From Picocystis sp. L7 (Eukaryota; Chlorophyta; Picocystophyceae; Picocystales; Picocystaceae): a stretch of DNA of 64,000 nt. The first letter of the stretch is position 1. Every line of letters begins with the position of its first letter. Location: the NCBI GenBank assembly GCA_020975725.1, contig QXJR01000015.1, forward strand, positions 124,001-188,000. Reading direction: 5' to 3'. Made by a program: the position numbers and the translations under genes. Under the pieces are notes generated by a model, which had not been told where the DNA came from, made no database searches, and saw only the letters and a program-made list of their open reading frames with translations. Shown piece after piece: positions 8,631 to 16,979 of this stretch.

Positions 8631-11268
8631 TTTCTCGAGAAATATTGTAAGGTTTCGTTACAAACTGACCCTATTTATCGATATCTTTTGTAACCATTCG
8701 TCCAATATTTCGAAAATCTTTTCTTTTTCGGTCCCGATTCCCCTTTCAAGGACCAAAAACGAAACCGGGGAAAACGAGATGCCAAAATTTATGGAAATAT
8801 TGTATTGATATCTTACAATATTTGATCTCGATCAACGCAGTTGAAAGTATCGATGTTCGTCGACAGAGATATCTACCTTTTGTCGACCGTTGGGAGACGT
8901 ACAACGACGAGCACGGAGGATTGGACGACGACGATGGCGCAAGACCCGAACGACTGCCTCGGCAACGAGCGCGTTCGAAGAGATGCCATCGATGTCTCTA
9001 TGACTCGAGATATTCAAAGAATGAGCAGGTCCAAAGCTACCTTGAGAGATTACACGACCAAAAACTCAAAGTTCCTTCTTTGGGCGATTGAGAACTATGA
9101 AGGGCTCAAAGAACTTGGTGCCCACGAATTTATGTGCGAAGATTGGGTAAAACGAGTGATTTTGCAAGATGAAAACCGAAGAGTGAAAGAGGTGAAGAAT
9201 ATACTTGCTAATATTGACCCTATAAATAGGAGTGGGTTGGAAGGTATCCTTCATTTGGATCGGTTGGACTTCTCCGCATGGAGCTACTTCCTTACAAGTA
9301 TACGGCGCAAGAACAAAAACGGAGGGGAATCCTACTTGAAAAACTATGGCAATTTTAAGTCGGCCCTTCGCTTTTTGTTTCGTTCGGTGGGTGTGACTTT
9401 GCCACCATGGTTTGACACGCATGCAAAGGAGCTTGTCACGGCCCTTAGGAGAGTCTCTGCTCAAGAGCGTGGGGAAGATGCCGGAGAGTCACATCAAGTG
9501 GGAAAATGCTCTCTCCCGTTTCCTCTCTATTGTGCAATGGCGCATGAGCTTCTTCGAGATGGATTGTGGAGTGCCCACTTCATTCATGTGTACTCATGGA
9601 ATCTCTCGGCAAGGGCATCTACAACTTGTGCTCTACGGCTATCTCACTTTGCTTGGGACAATGATTGCATGAAGATTTACATTCCAACACAAAAGAATGA
9701 TCAAGATGGAGGGAAGCAAGGTCAATATCCACACCATGTGTATGCAAACCCAAACATTCCATACATATGCCCATTATTATCCTTGGCAATGTTTTTAGCC
9801 ACTACCGAGAGGGCAGATTCAGATGGAAATGCTTTCTTTGATGAACAAGCAGCTTATGCAAGGCATTCAAAGCAAATGGTAGCATGGAAAGAAAAAAATG
9901 TTGAAATGCTCCGTGCATATGGCCTTGAACCTAGTGATATCGGGACTCATAGCAACCGGAAAGGAAGTAGCACCTTCGTAACATCTGGGGTTACCGATGG
10001 CCCAAGCATTGTTGCTATGTGCAATCGAGCCGGATGGGACACCGGCAAGGTGTTGAGCACCTACTTACGGTACGAGGCGGCCGGTGATCAATACATTGGT
10101 AGGATTGTGGCCGGCCTTTCACCATCAAGTGGAACAAAGTTTGCTCAGCTTCCTCCTCACTTCCTCCCCGGAGTAGATTTGCTGGTTCTTAATCAGCTCC
10201 TCAAAGTGGCATTTGGGAGTTTCACACGGAGACCACTAGTGCAACCTGTGTTGGAGCATTGTTTGGCCACTCTTTTGTTCCATGAGGCATTCTTGCTTCA
10301 CGATTTGGGCCAAGGGAACCCTCTACGGTTTATACCGCTATGGCACGATCCATCCCGAGAGCATTTGAAGAGATTTCTGACCTGTGATGGCAATGAGGAC
10401 AGATGTGGGAACGGCATCACGGCCACCGGCATACCGATGAATGTGCACATCCTGTCCAGTTGCACATCAACAGCCAAGTCCATCGAGAAATTGAAGGACA
10501 ACCTTCCTAAAGTTGTTCTTCAATGCCTCGAAGAAAGAGATGTTGACTGTGGGAACATCACATCAGCCTCCATCCGCAACATATTCCAAGAAATGATCCA
10601 GCCCCTCATGACGGCAGTGACGGAAAGCATCGAGGGTGGTGGGCAGCGGCCATGCGTACATCCACTTCAAGAGCCCAACATGCTTGGGCTCACACGTTTG
10701 CCAACAGCTCCTCTCCATATACCAACCAAAATATCTGTGAAAGCAGCCTTTGTGAGCTATTCATCAGGCCAAACTCCATGGAAAAGGCTCACAAACGCTA
10801 TGGTGGACAAAAAAGACCGAGTATTGTTAGCCGACCTCAAGTTCATCATGGAACACATCGAACGCGAGTTGGTCAAGAAGAACGCATGGAACGGAGAAGT
10901 GCCCATCGATCCAAGCTACGCAACGAGGCTCTTTGATCTCGCGAAGGAGCATGTGCCCACGAAGACAAAACACGGACGTACCCTCATGTGGCGAAGCGCA
11001 TGCTTATACCTCCGGAAGCAATGCAAGGCGAGGGCACAAGAAGACCAAGACGGGGACTCCTCGCCGCTTCCGCCATCTTGATTCGCGTCTCCATTTCTCC
11101 CGCACGTGTGGTGCAGTCGACGACCTGTGTACTACACGACGTAACGCAAACTAGGGCAAAGTCATTCCATTAATCGATATTTCTTTCCTGCATCTATCGC
11201 GATCTTTTCCAAAGATATCGATTAAAAATATTGTAACGATCTCAATACAATATTTCCAGGTAAAACAC
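8631..11268 (+). mobile_element. Crypton-like tyrosine-recombinase DNA transposon, copy 2 (tandem)
   Basis: Second head-to-tail copy with the same period of 2,638 bp. The encoded protein and every minor reading frame match copy 1, so the copies appear identical. Its right end (TAAAACACTTTC) runs into host DNA at CCACCGG. The middle junction has the structure expected of a joined circle. Only one copy of the core lies at each boundary. Confidence 0.85.
8853..11081 (+). CDS. Crypton-like tyrosine recombinase, copy 2
   Basis: The same 742-residue recombinase as at 6215-8443, displaced by 2,638 bp, with the same ATG choice and the same R/K/HxxR/W/Y residues. No difference from copy 1 was found. 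The absence of any divergence implies very recent duplication, ongoing gene conversion, or an assembly duplication. Confidence 0.82.
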   Translation: MFVDRDIYLLSTVGRRTTTSTEDWTTTMAQDPNDCLGNERVRRDAIDVSMTRDIQRMSRSKATLRDYTTKNSKFLLWAIENYEGLKELGAHEFMCEDWVKRVILQDENRRVKEVKNILANIDPINRSGLEGILHLDRLDFSAWSYFLTSIRRKNKNGGESYLKNYGNFKSALRFLFRSVGVTLPPWFDTHAKELVTALRRVSAQERGEDAGESHQVGKCSLPFPLYCAMAHELLRDGLWSAHFIHVYSWNLSARASTTCALRLSHFAWDNDCMKIYIPTQKNDQDGGKQGQYPHHVYANPNIPYICPLLSLAMFLATTERADSDGNAFFDEQAAYARHSKQMVAWKEKNVEMLRAYGLEPSDIGTHSNRKGSSTFVTSGVTDGPSIVAMCNRAGWDTGKVLSTYLRYEAAGDQYIGRIVAGLSPSSGTKFAQLPPHFLPGVDLLVLNQLLKVAFGSFTRRPLVQPVLEHCLATLLFHEAFLLHDLGQGNPLRFIPLWHDPSREHLKRFLTCDGNEDRCGNGITATGIPMNVHILSSCTSTAKSIEKLKDNLPKVVLQCLEERDVDCGNITSASIRNIFQEMIQPLMTAVTESIEGGGQRPCVHPLQEPNMLGLTRLPTAPLHIPTKISVKAAFVSYSSGQTPWKRLTNAMVDKKDRVLLADLKFIMEHIERELVKKNAWNGEVPIDPSYATRLFDLAKEHVPTKTKHGRTLMWRSACLYLRKQCKARAQEDQDGDSSPLPPS

Positions 11269-11272
11269 TTTC
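11268..11272. other. right-hand CTTTC core (possible attachment site)
   Basis: The third occurrence of CTTTC at the 2,638-bp period (5992, 8630, 11268). Host DNA resumes after it. The inferred empty site reads GGCCTTTCCCACCGGAACG. A similar TTTCCCACCGGAA occurs near 63811. Confidence 0.6.
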
Positions 11273-12059
11273 CCACCGGAACGAGGCGACGCCAGCCTGG
11301 TCCCACCGTCCGGATCCCCTCTTCGCGGAATTTCGTCACCCCAGCGTCACCCCGCTCGCAACCCAACCCGATCTCCCGGGTCTAAACCAGATATCGACCC
11401 GGTCAAAGAGTCGGTTTACCCAAGATACTATGGAAGGGAGTTCCCGGTTCAATATCTCTTCCCTGCCTATTAAAATTTCTCGCTCCCGAGATGTACAGAC
11501 CGCCTTCCGACCGACAGATCGAAGAGATCGAAGGATGCAACCGACGGGACGACGAACGAAACGCTCGCTCGTCGCCGCAGGAACGACGCGAACGATGGAA
11601 CGAACGCGTGACGGACGTCTTGGAGCTGTGCGGGTGGAGGAAGAACGTGTCCACGTGCTGGAAAATGCGGAAATAGGGGAGGAGGCGCAGCTGGGTGTCG
11701 GTGGTGTAGATGCACGCGGTCGTTCAGGTGGCATGTTGTCGCGACACCTTCGTGCCTCTTGAACGATCGCGTTGTACCTGGGGAAACGTAGAAGGGTAGG
11801 GGAAAGATAAGAAAGGGGGTACAAGTTCAAGTTGACCTTGCTTGCTCGTATTTTGTGGCGAAGGATGGGGTCCCGGATCAACTCACCATAACGGTGCTTG
11901 TGGCCAGCCTTAGTAACAATTCGGAACGCTGGTTCGATTGAATCAAACAGCTTATCCACCTCCTCAAAAGTTACACCTTCGTTTCAGCTTTCTTTCAACG
12001 AATCTTGTGTAGCTAACACCATCATCCTTAGGTGGGGCGACCTCTCTCGTTTATGCGTC

Positions 12060-12813
12060 CTTGAGCTCACAAATTTGGATCAAGCGCCAAGGTCTATGAC
12101 CACTACCTGCATCACCACGCATCCAATGAATGAAAGACTTTTGCACAACTGGGCATACACCTTGAAAGGGAGCTCTGCCATTCCCTTCTCCACACTCAAA
12201 CCACGTGTTTTTGGCAACCGCGCCCTCTGCCTTTTCCATCCATTGAGCGTTTGATTGACGATCGGAGGAAGCTGTAGCCACAAATCCGTTCTCCCAAAAT
12301 CCTTGAAAAGCAAATGTAAAGTTGCGCGGTATGACGATAGTCTATTCTCACACAACTTTTCAAAGTCGTCTTCCGAACTCCAAATTGGCTCCAATATTTT
12401 TGGGGTGTATTGAGGTCCCAATGCAACGGCTCAATGGTTTCGTCACAACAACATGGTAATAGAGCATTGATCATGGCCTCGCCCGATGTCCCATCTCGTG
12501 GCCGAGCCATGGCTAGGCTTCTCTCTACTTGGGAAGTGAAAGCAGAGGTGAGAGGAGCATCTCCGTTGTTATAGAGATGGAGGAGGAAATTCGCAGCAGA
12601 ACTTTTGTAACGGTCCCGTATTTACATATATGTGCTCTCAAGTAGCCCATCTACTATATCCGTTTGTCCTCCGTCGCCGTCACGAAGGATCTCTTGCTCG
12701 CGATCCCCATCACCATTTAGAGCCTCCCTTCGTGTTCTATCCGATGCTGTAATCGCAATCGCACGCACGTCGAGTTGCAGTTGGCGTGCACGCACGGAAG
12801 GTTCGTTCGCCAT
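12060..12813 (-). pseudogene. decayed Crypton-like recombinase, diverged from the tandem copies
   Basis: Read on the minus strand from an ATG at 12813, the translation parallels the N-terminal half of the tandem recombinase in the same order. First a YKSSAANFLLHLYNN block (compare YTTKNSKFLLWAIEN). Then YRATLHLLFKDFG (compare FKSALRFLFRSVG). Then AELPFKVYAQLC (compare CSLPFPLYCAMA). One in-frame stop lies near 12622 and at least one frame change near 12421. The catalytic half is not recognisable. This is a separate subfamily, not a broken copy of the tandem element. As a plain DNA transposon remnant it shows repeated YR element activity at this site. Confidence 0.6.
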
Positions 12814-12840
12814 GGCCTCGTAGTCGGCGTCACCCCACGA

Positions 12841-12942
12841 GGGTGACGAAATTACCCGGATTTCCCTTCCTCCGGGCTCTTGTGTGGAAAACAGTGGGGA
12901 GAACAGACCGAAGGAAAACCCGTTCCGGTAATTTCGTCACCC
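12841..12942. repeat. inverted repeat GGGTGACGAAATTACCCGG
   Basis: GGGTGACGAAATTACCCGG (12841-12859) faces CCGGTAATTTCGTCACCC (12925-12942), with a single-base length difference and a 65-nt spacer. It may form a hairpin or mark ends of a small inserted element. Confidence 0.55.
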
Positions 12943-13460
12943 TCCCAGGGTGACCGAACCCCAAACCGGGCTGGATCTGGGGTGACGAAATGCCCAGAAC
13001 CCTCTCTCCATCGCGCACACGCGTTCCGTGCGGTCCTCCATGGCGCGTGATCGCGTCCACCTGCCCTGCCGCATCCCTCTTCCAGCCTGTCCATTGGGGA
13101 GGCATCGGAACGAATCGTATCTTCGGCGACCCTGGCGGATCCGACACGGACATCCGGGGTCCACCAATGAGAAGCCAGGGATCCACCTGGCCGTATCTCG
13201 GGACAGACCGGGGTCGCCCCCATCCAGGGGGCAATACACTTCGGATACTTTCGAAAAGGAACCAGGCGATCGAGACTGGTTCCCACCCGCTCTGCAGGTG
13301 CATGCACGATGGCAATGCTGCGTGGATGCCGCAAGAGGCGCGACCGGACGCTTCCACACGGAAGCGGGGGTTGCGAAGAGCGCAGATGTTGGAACTTCCT
13401 CCTACTTGCGGTGTCGTGGACAGGTGGATCGGTTCCCACCCGACGATGGCAAGCATTCAT

Positions 13461-13530
13461 CCGGGTTCAACACGCACGTTCGAAAGGGAAACCGTCCGGG
13501 TTCAACACGCACGTTCGAAAGGGAAACCGT
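13461..13530. repeat. 35-bp tandem repeat, two copies
   Basis: Units 13461-13495 and 13496-13530 are identical and a partial third starts at 13531. Each contains GTTCGAAAGGGAAACCGTCC, a variant of the TTCGAAAGGG motif found upstream of many genes in this window. Confidence 0.75.
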
Positions 13531-14211
13531 CCGGGTTCGAATCGAGGTCGAAGCCGAGTGGCATGGGGAAGTTCAGGGAACGAAGCGCGCCTGGACGAAG
13601 GCGCCAACCGCGTGATTCGTCGAGGATGGGACGCGGTCCGAACGGGGAGCGGGAGGACGCATCGAAACCCGTGGAACCGATGGAATCGACGCCGTAGGTG
13701 TGTCCTTGGACCTCGGCGCAAGGTCCGTCCTCGCACGACGCTGGCGTCGCGCAAGGAAGCTCCTCCACGGCCGGTTCCCGATCCCTCCTTGGCAAACGCA
13801 CGCGTTGCTCGTCTTCACGACCCATGAACGACCCTCTCTTCCACCTACGAACGAAAGGAGGTCGAAAACGCGCACCTCCAACCGCATCATCCGCCACCGC
13901 CACGCTTCCTCGCGGTTAACTTCGATGTTTACCGAATGGGTCTCTCCCAAACCCCTCTCGATCGCCACGTTCGGTCGAAGTTTACGAACGAGTTCACTCG
14001 AGCGCGTGGCCATCTCGCGCGCGATGCGGCGTTTTGCGCTTCAGACGTGCGCACGCGTGCGTGGAATGGCGTATGGGATCCATCCTGCGCCTCCTCCTCC
14101 CCCTGGGACCACGCCGAACGTGTACGAGACGATGTACGTGACGCAAACGTGAGAGGAACGCCACGACGCAGGCGATGGAGAAGCAGATCCGCGCTTGCAA
14201 GTCCGCCTGCG

Positions 14212-14640
14212 ATGGCTGACGCACGTTCCGGACGCTTGGCGAACGACCTGCGACGGTGGTGGATGCGGCGCCTGGCGTGCGGATGCAACGGACGCAGCGT
14301 GGAGTTGACGGTGTTCGACGCCAAAGGACAGCGACACACCATCAAAGCAAGAGCAGGACAGCGCTTGAACGACGCGTTGCTGCAGAACAAGGATCAGCTG
14401 GGAGAAGACTTCGAGTTCCAATCGCCCGTCGGATGCGTGGAAATGGACTGTCACGTGTCCGTGGCCAACGAGTGGCTGGAACGATTGCCACAACCGTCCG
14501 AAGACGAACGCAAGGTCATACGAGAGTGCGTGGAAAGACCAGACAAACATTCGAGGCTTGGGAGCCAGATCGTGCTCTGCAAAGACATGCACCAAATGGT
14601 CATTGCGCTAGGAGCTGCACAACCCTGGCAAACGCTGTGA
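14212..14640 (+). CDS. mitochondrial complex I ferredoxin-like subunit (C1-FDX type)
   Basis: 142 residues from an ATG at 14212. The fold follows the [2Fe-2S] ferredoxin pattern and the C-terminus KHSRLGSQIVL...QMVIAL...QPW matches my memory of the plant C1-FDX protein. In plants and Polytomella that protein sits in the bridge of mitochondrial complex I. The cysteines that hold a cluster in true ferredoxins are not conserved: the loop reads SPVGCVEMDCHVSV, and the last Cys position is Ser (RLGSQ). It should therefore be structural and not carry electrons. The basic first about 30 residues suit a mitochondrial presequence. A TGTAA poly(A) motif lies 95 nt after the stop. An unseen upstream exon cannot be excluded. 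Confidence 0.75.
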   Translation: MADARSGRLANDLRRWWMRRLACGCNGRSVELTVFDAKGQRHTIKARAGQRLNDALLQNKDQLGEDFEFQSPVGCVEMDCHVSVANEWLERLPQPSEDERKVIRECVERPDKHSRLGSQIVLCKDMHQMVIALGAAQPWQTL

Positions 14641-15396
14641 GGGGAGATGACCTCGCCCGCACTCACGTAGCTAGATAAAAGAGTTGCAAACTGGGTTCAC
14701 GCTGGGAAAAGGGATCCTGCCTGCAACCACATTGTGTAACAAAGGGAGCATTATCCAGACCGCAACGCACCGCCGGATTGGTTTGGGCGCTTTCCAATGT
14801 TCTGTGCCTACTCTGTGGGTGTAGCACCCGCTTCAGTGCGCATCGGTGGCAAACTTCTCCGTTTGGGATGCAAGCAGACTTGTGGCTCGACCGGTGACCC
14901 GTATTGACAGGGCGGCTGTGTGCAGAGGCTCCTCCTCGCCCATCCTTTTGATTTCCTAGAGGACAAGCGAGCACGCCGGATGGCGGAACGGTTGTTCCTC
15001 GTTCCCATGGGAGGCTTGATGGAGTGTTTGGCAGGCACGAAGGCTTCGGTTCCGCCTCGAAGTCTCACGGTCGTCTCATTCAAACCATCCCCTGATGCAA
15101 GGGAGGCTGGAAGGGTGTTTCCCACCCCACGCGCCGAACGCTTGCGGCGTTCCAATGCGCTACTCATTCCCGTTTGTCCCATTCCACTTCCAGGACCGCA
15201 TACGAAGGCACTTCTGGTGCTTTCCGTGCATACTTTGCACTTGGCCATTGCTTGGTGCCCCATCCACCTTCCTGTGTTCATGCATTCTCCATCTGCATCT
15301 TGGGCAGTGCACAACCAGCGCGTGTTTTAAGTCCAGGTTCAGGGTGGAGAGTTCACTTTCACGTGTGTCGGAGTGGGAACTCGACGCTGAGCCGCC
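14641..15396. other. intergenic between complex I ferredoxin and mitochondrial carrier
   Basis: No supportable gene. The region holds the 3' flank of the ferredoxin-like gene, including TGTAA, and the carrier's upstream region. The overlapping open frames on both strands have no recognisable domain. Confidence 0.5.
14735..14739 (+). terminator. TGTAA poly(A) signal, complex I ferredoxin gene
   Basis: TGTAA, the usual chlorophyte polyadenylation signal, 95 nt after the stop codon. Confidence 0.5.
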
Positions 15397-16387
15397 ATGT
15401 CGGAGACGAACTTCGCCAAGGTGCGCACCGGCGGCGTGGGAGAGCTGTCATGTATCGTGCGACGTGCTGACGCGTCTGGAACAGGATCTGGTGGCAGGAA
15501 CGGCGGCAGGCGTGTCGCAGATCGTGGTCGGACATCCGTTCGATACCATCAAAGTGAAGATGCAGAGCGGTGGAGCGGCATCTGGAGGCGCCATGGACGC
15601 ACTGCGACACACCGTGCGCACCGAAGGTGCACGTGCAGGCCTCTTCCGCGGGATGGGTGCGCCGCTGGCGAGCGTGGCGGCGGTGAACGCGCTCCTCTTC
15701 ACCGTACGAGGACAGGTGGAATCGGCCTTGGCGCACGAGGACGGAACACCGTTGAATCATTGGGATCAAATGCAAGTCGGTGCAGTGGCTGGATCTGCAG
15801 TGTCGCTCATCTCTTGTCCCACAGAGCTGATCAAGTGCAGGTTGCAAGCCCAGAACCAGGGGAATGCCCATCCCGTCCATGGGAAGGCCAACCTGGCGGA
15901 CGGAGCATTCAAAGGCACGGTGCCATCTAGGTCCTTCACGGCATCTGCAGCCGCAAGTGCTGAAACCGTGCGCTTCACTGGACCCATCGATGTCGCCCGA
16001 CGGGCTGGATGGAAAGGATTGTACCGTGGATACGGCGCAACCTTGTTGCGCGAAGTGCCGGGAAGTGCCCTGATGCTTGCATCCTATGCAAGTGCGTTGG
16101 GCACCCTGGAAGCCCAAGGCGGGATGGTGCAGAAGACGGCACCCTTGTTGGCGGGTGCGTTGGGTGGAGCGGTGTATTGGTCCATCACGTATCCGGTGGA
16201 TTTCATCAAGAGCAAAGTGCAGACGGACATGAGCTATCGCAACGCCAGGGAGTGTGCGTTGAAGGTGTTTGAAGCAGAGGGCGTGCACGGATTCTTTCGA
16301 GGGTTCACACCTTGCTTTCTGCGCAGCCTGCCGGCCAATGGAGCCACCTTTGTTGCGTACGAGGTGGTCCGCGCACATTTGGACTAG
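15397..16387 (+). CDS. mitochondrial carrier family protein, carnitine/ornithine-carrier-like
   Basis: Solute carrier of the mitochondrial inner membrane (SLC25 family). Two exons: a 24-nt first exon 15397-15420 coding MSETNFAK, and 15485-16387. The 64-nt intron has GTGCGC and AACAG ends. Splicing gives MSETNFAKDLVAGTAAGVSQ and puts the first transmembrane segment directly behind a short N-terminus, as usual for the family. 308 residues with three repeats carrying PxD/ExxK/R signatures: HPFDTIKVKMQ, CPTELIKCRLQ and YPVDFIKSKVQ. The sequence HPFDTIKVKMQ resembles the carnitine/acylcarnitine and basic amino-acid carriers, but the substrate cannot be fixed by eye. The continuous open frame upstream has no plausible start, which supports the spliced model. 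Confidence 0.85.
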
Positions 16388-16979
16388 CGACCATTGCTGG
16401 GAGATTTCATCGCGGTGTCCTGGTCAGCCCATGGGCGATTTTCCATCCATGGACCCCTTTTCTATTCCATACCATTTTTCTGAGGCCTTGTACGTCCTTC
16501 CTTCCACCCTTTGCCTTGCCGTACGGTCCATCACCGGTCTCCCTCCTGCCAGCTGGAAAGGCACCAGGTGTCCTCCCCCCCTCTCTCGGACGAACCCCCC
16601 TCCCAGATATTTTATGGCCTTCTCGACCGCTGATTGGTCCGTCGGATCCGCCCCTCCCTCCACCCCAGCTACAGCCACCCCATCGAGAGTCCGGGTGAGC
16701 CCGATCGGATTCGTACGGTCCGATCCGGGGGGGGAAACCCCCCTCCCCCTGTTCCTCCCTCGGCCGTACGGATGGCGTACCCGGACGGTCGGACCCCCCT
16801 CCCCGCCCCACCCCTCCGTACGTCCCGTACGGCCCCTCTCGACGTCCCGTACGGACGGGTTCGAGGCGTCCGATCCCCCTTTCAAGCCTTCCCTTTCGAA
16901 CCCGGACGCGACCCGGGTTCGAACCGGGATCGAAAGGGAAACGAACCCAAGCGGGACGTGCTGCGCCATCCACTTCGCG
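16388..16979. other. upstream region of the phosphatase gene
   Basis: No gene. Rich in short palindromes, including runs around CGTACG and a G/C block near 16725. TTCGAA motifs near 16900-16940 (CCCTTTCGAACCCGG, GGGTTCGAACCGGG, ATCGAAAGGGAAACG) lie just before the phosphatase start. Confidence 0.5.

Larger units (their letters stand above)
11330..12991. mobile_element. possible decayed YR transposon bounded by 13-bp inverted repeats
   Basis: ATTTCGTCACCCC (11330-11342) and GGGGTGACGAAAT (12979-12991) are perfect inverted repeats enclosing the decayed recombinase remains. Two further copies of the motif form an inner inverted pair at 12841-12859 and 12925-12942. Whether these are the real ends of the dead element or unrelated repeats is inference. 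Confidence 0.35.
11273..14211. other. gene-poor region with a decayed transposon and repeats
   Basis: Apart from the decayed recombinase remains (12060-12813), the GTGACGAAAT inverted repeats and a 35-bp tandem repeat, I find no supportable gene. Open frames in 12830-14200 overlap on both strands and have no recognisable domain. One spliced-looking patch on the minus strand near 11.8-11.96 kb is treated as a finding. Confidence 0.45.

Noticed and set aside
5993-11268. Reading the tandem repeat as a retroelement with terminal repeats
   Set aside because: There is no reverse transcriptase or capsid-type protein, the repeat is the whole element, and the only protein is a tyrosine recombinase.
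12830-13456. About 200-codon frames on the minus strand
   Set aside because: Overlapping frames on several phases over a repeat-bearing region; no domain.
14808-15314. 168-codon frame on the minus strand
   Set aside because: No domain and overlapped by plus-strand frames; probably spurious in GC-rich DNA.
16895-16945. GGGTTCGAACC motif resembling a tRNA B box; also near 28611 and 39716
   Set aside because: T-stem pairing fails and no A box or cloverleaf is present; it belongs to the recurrent TTCGAA motif.
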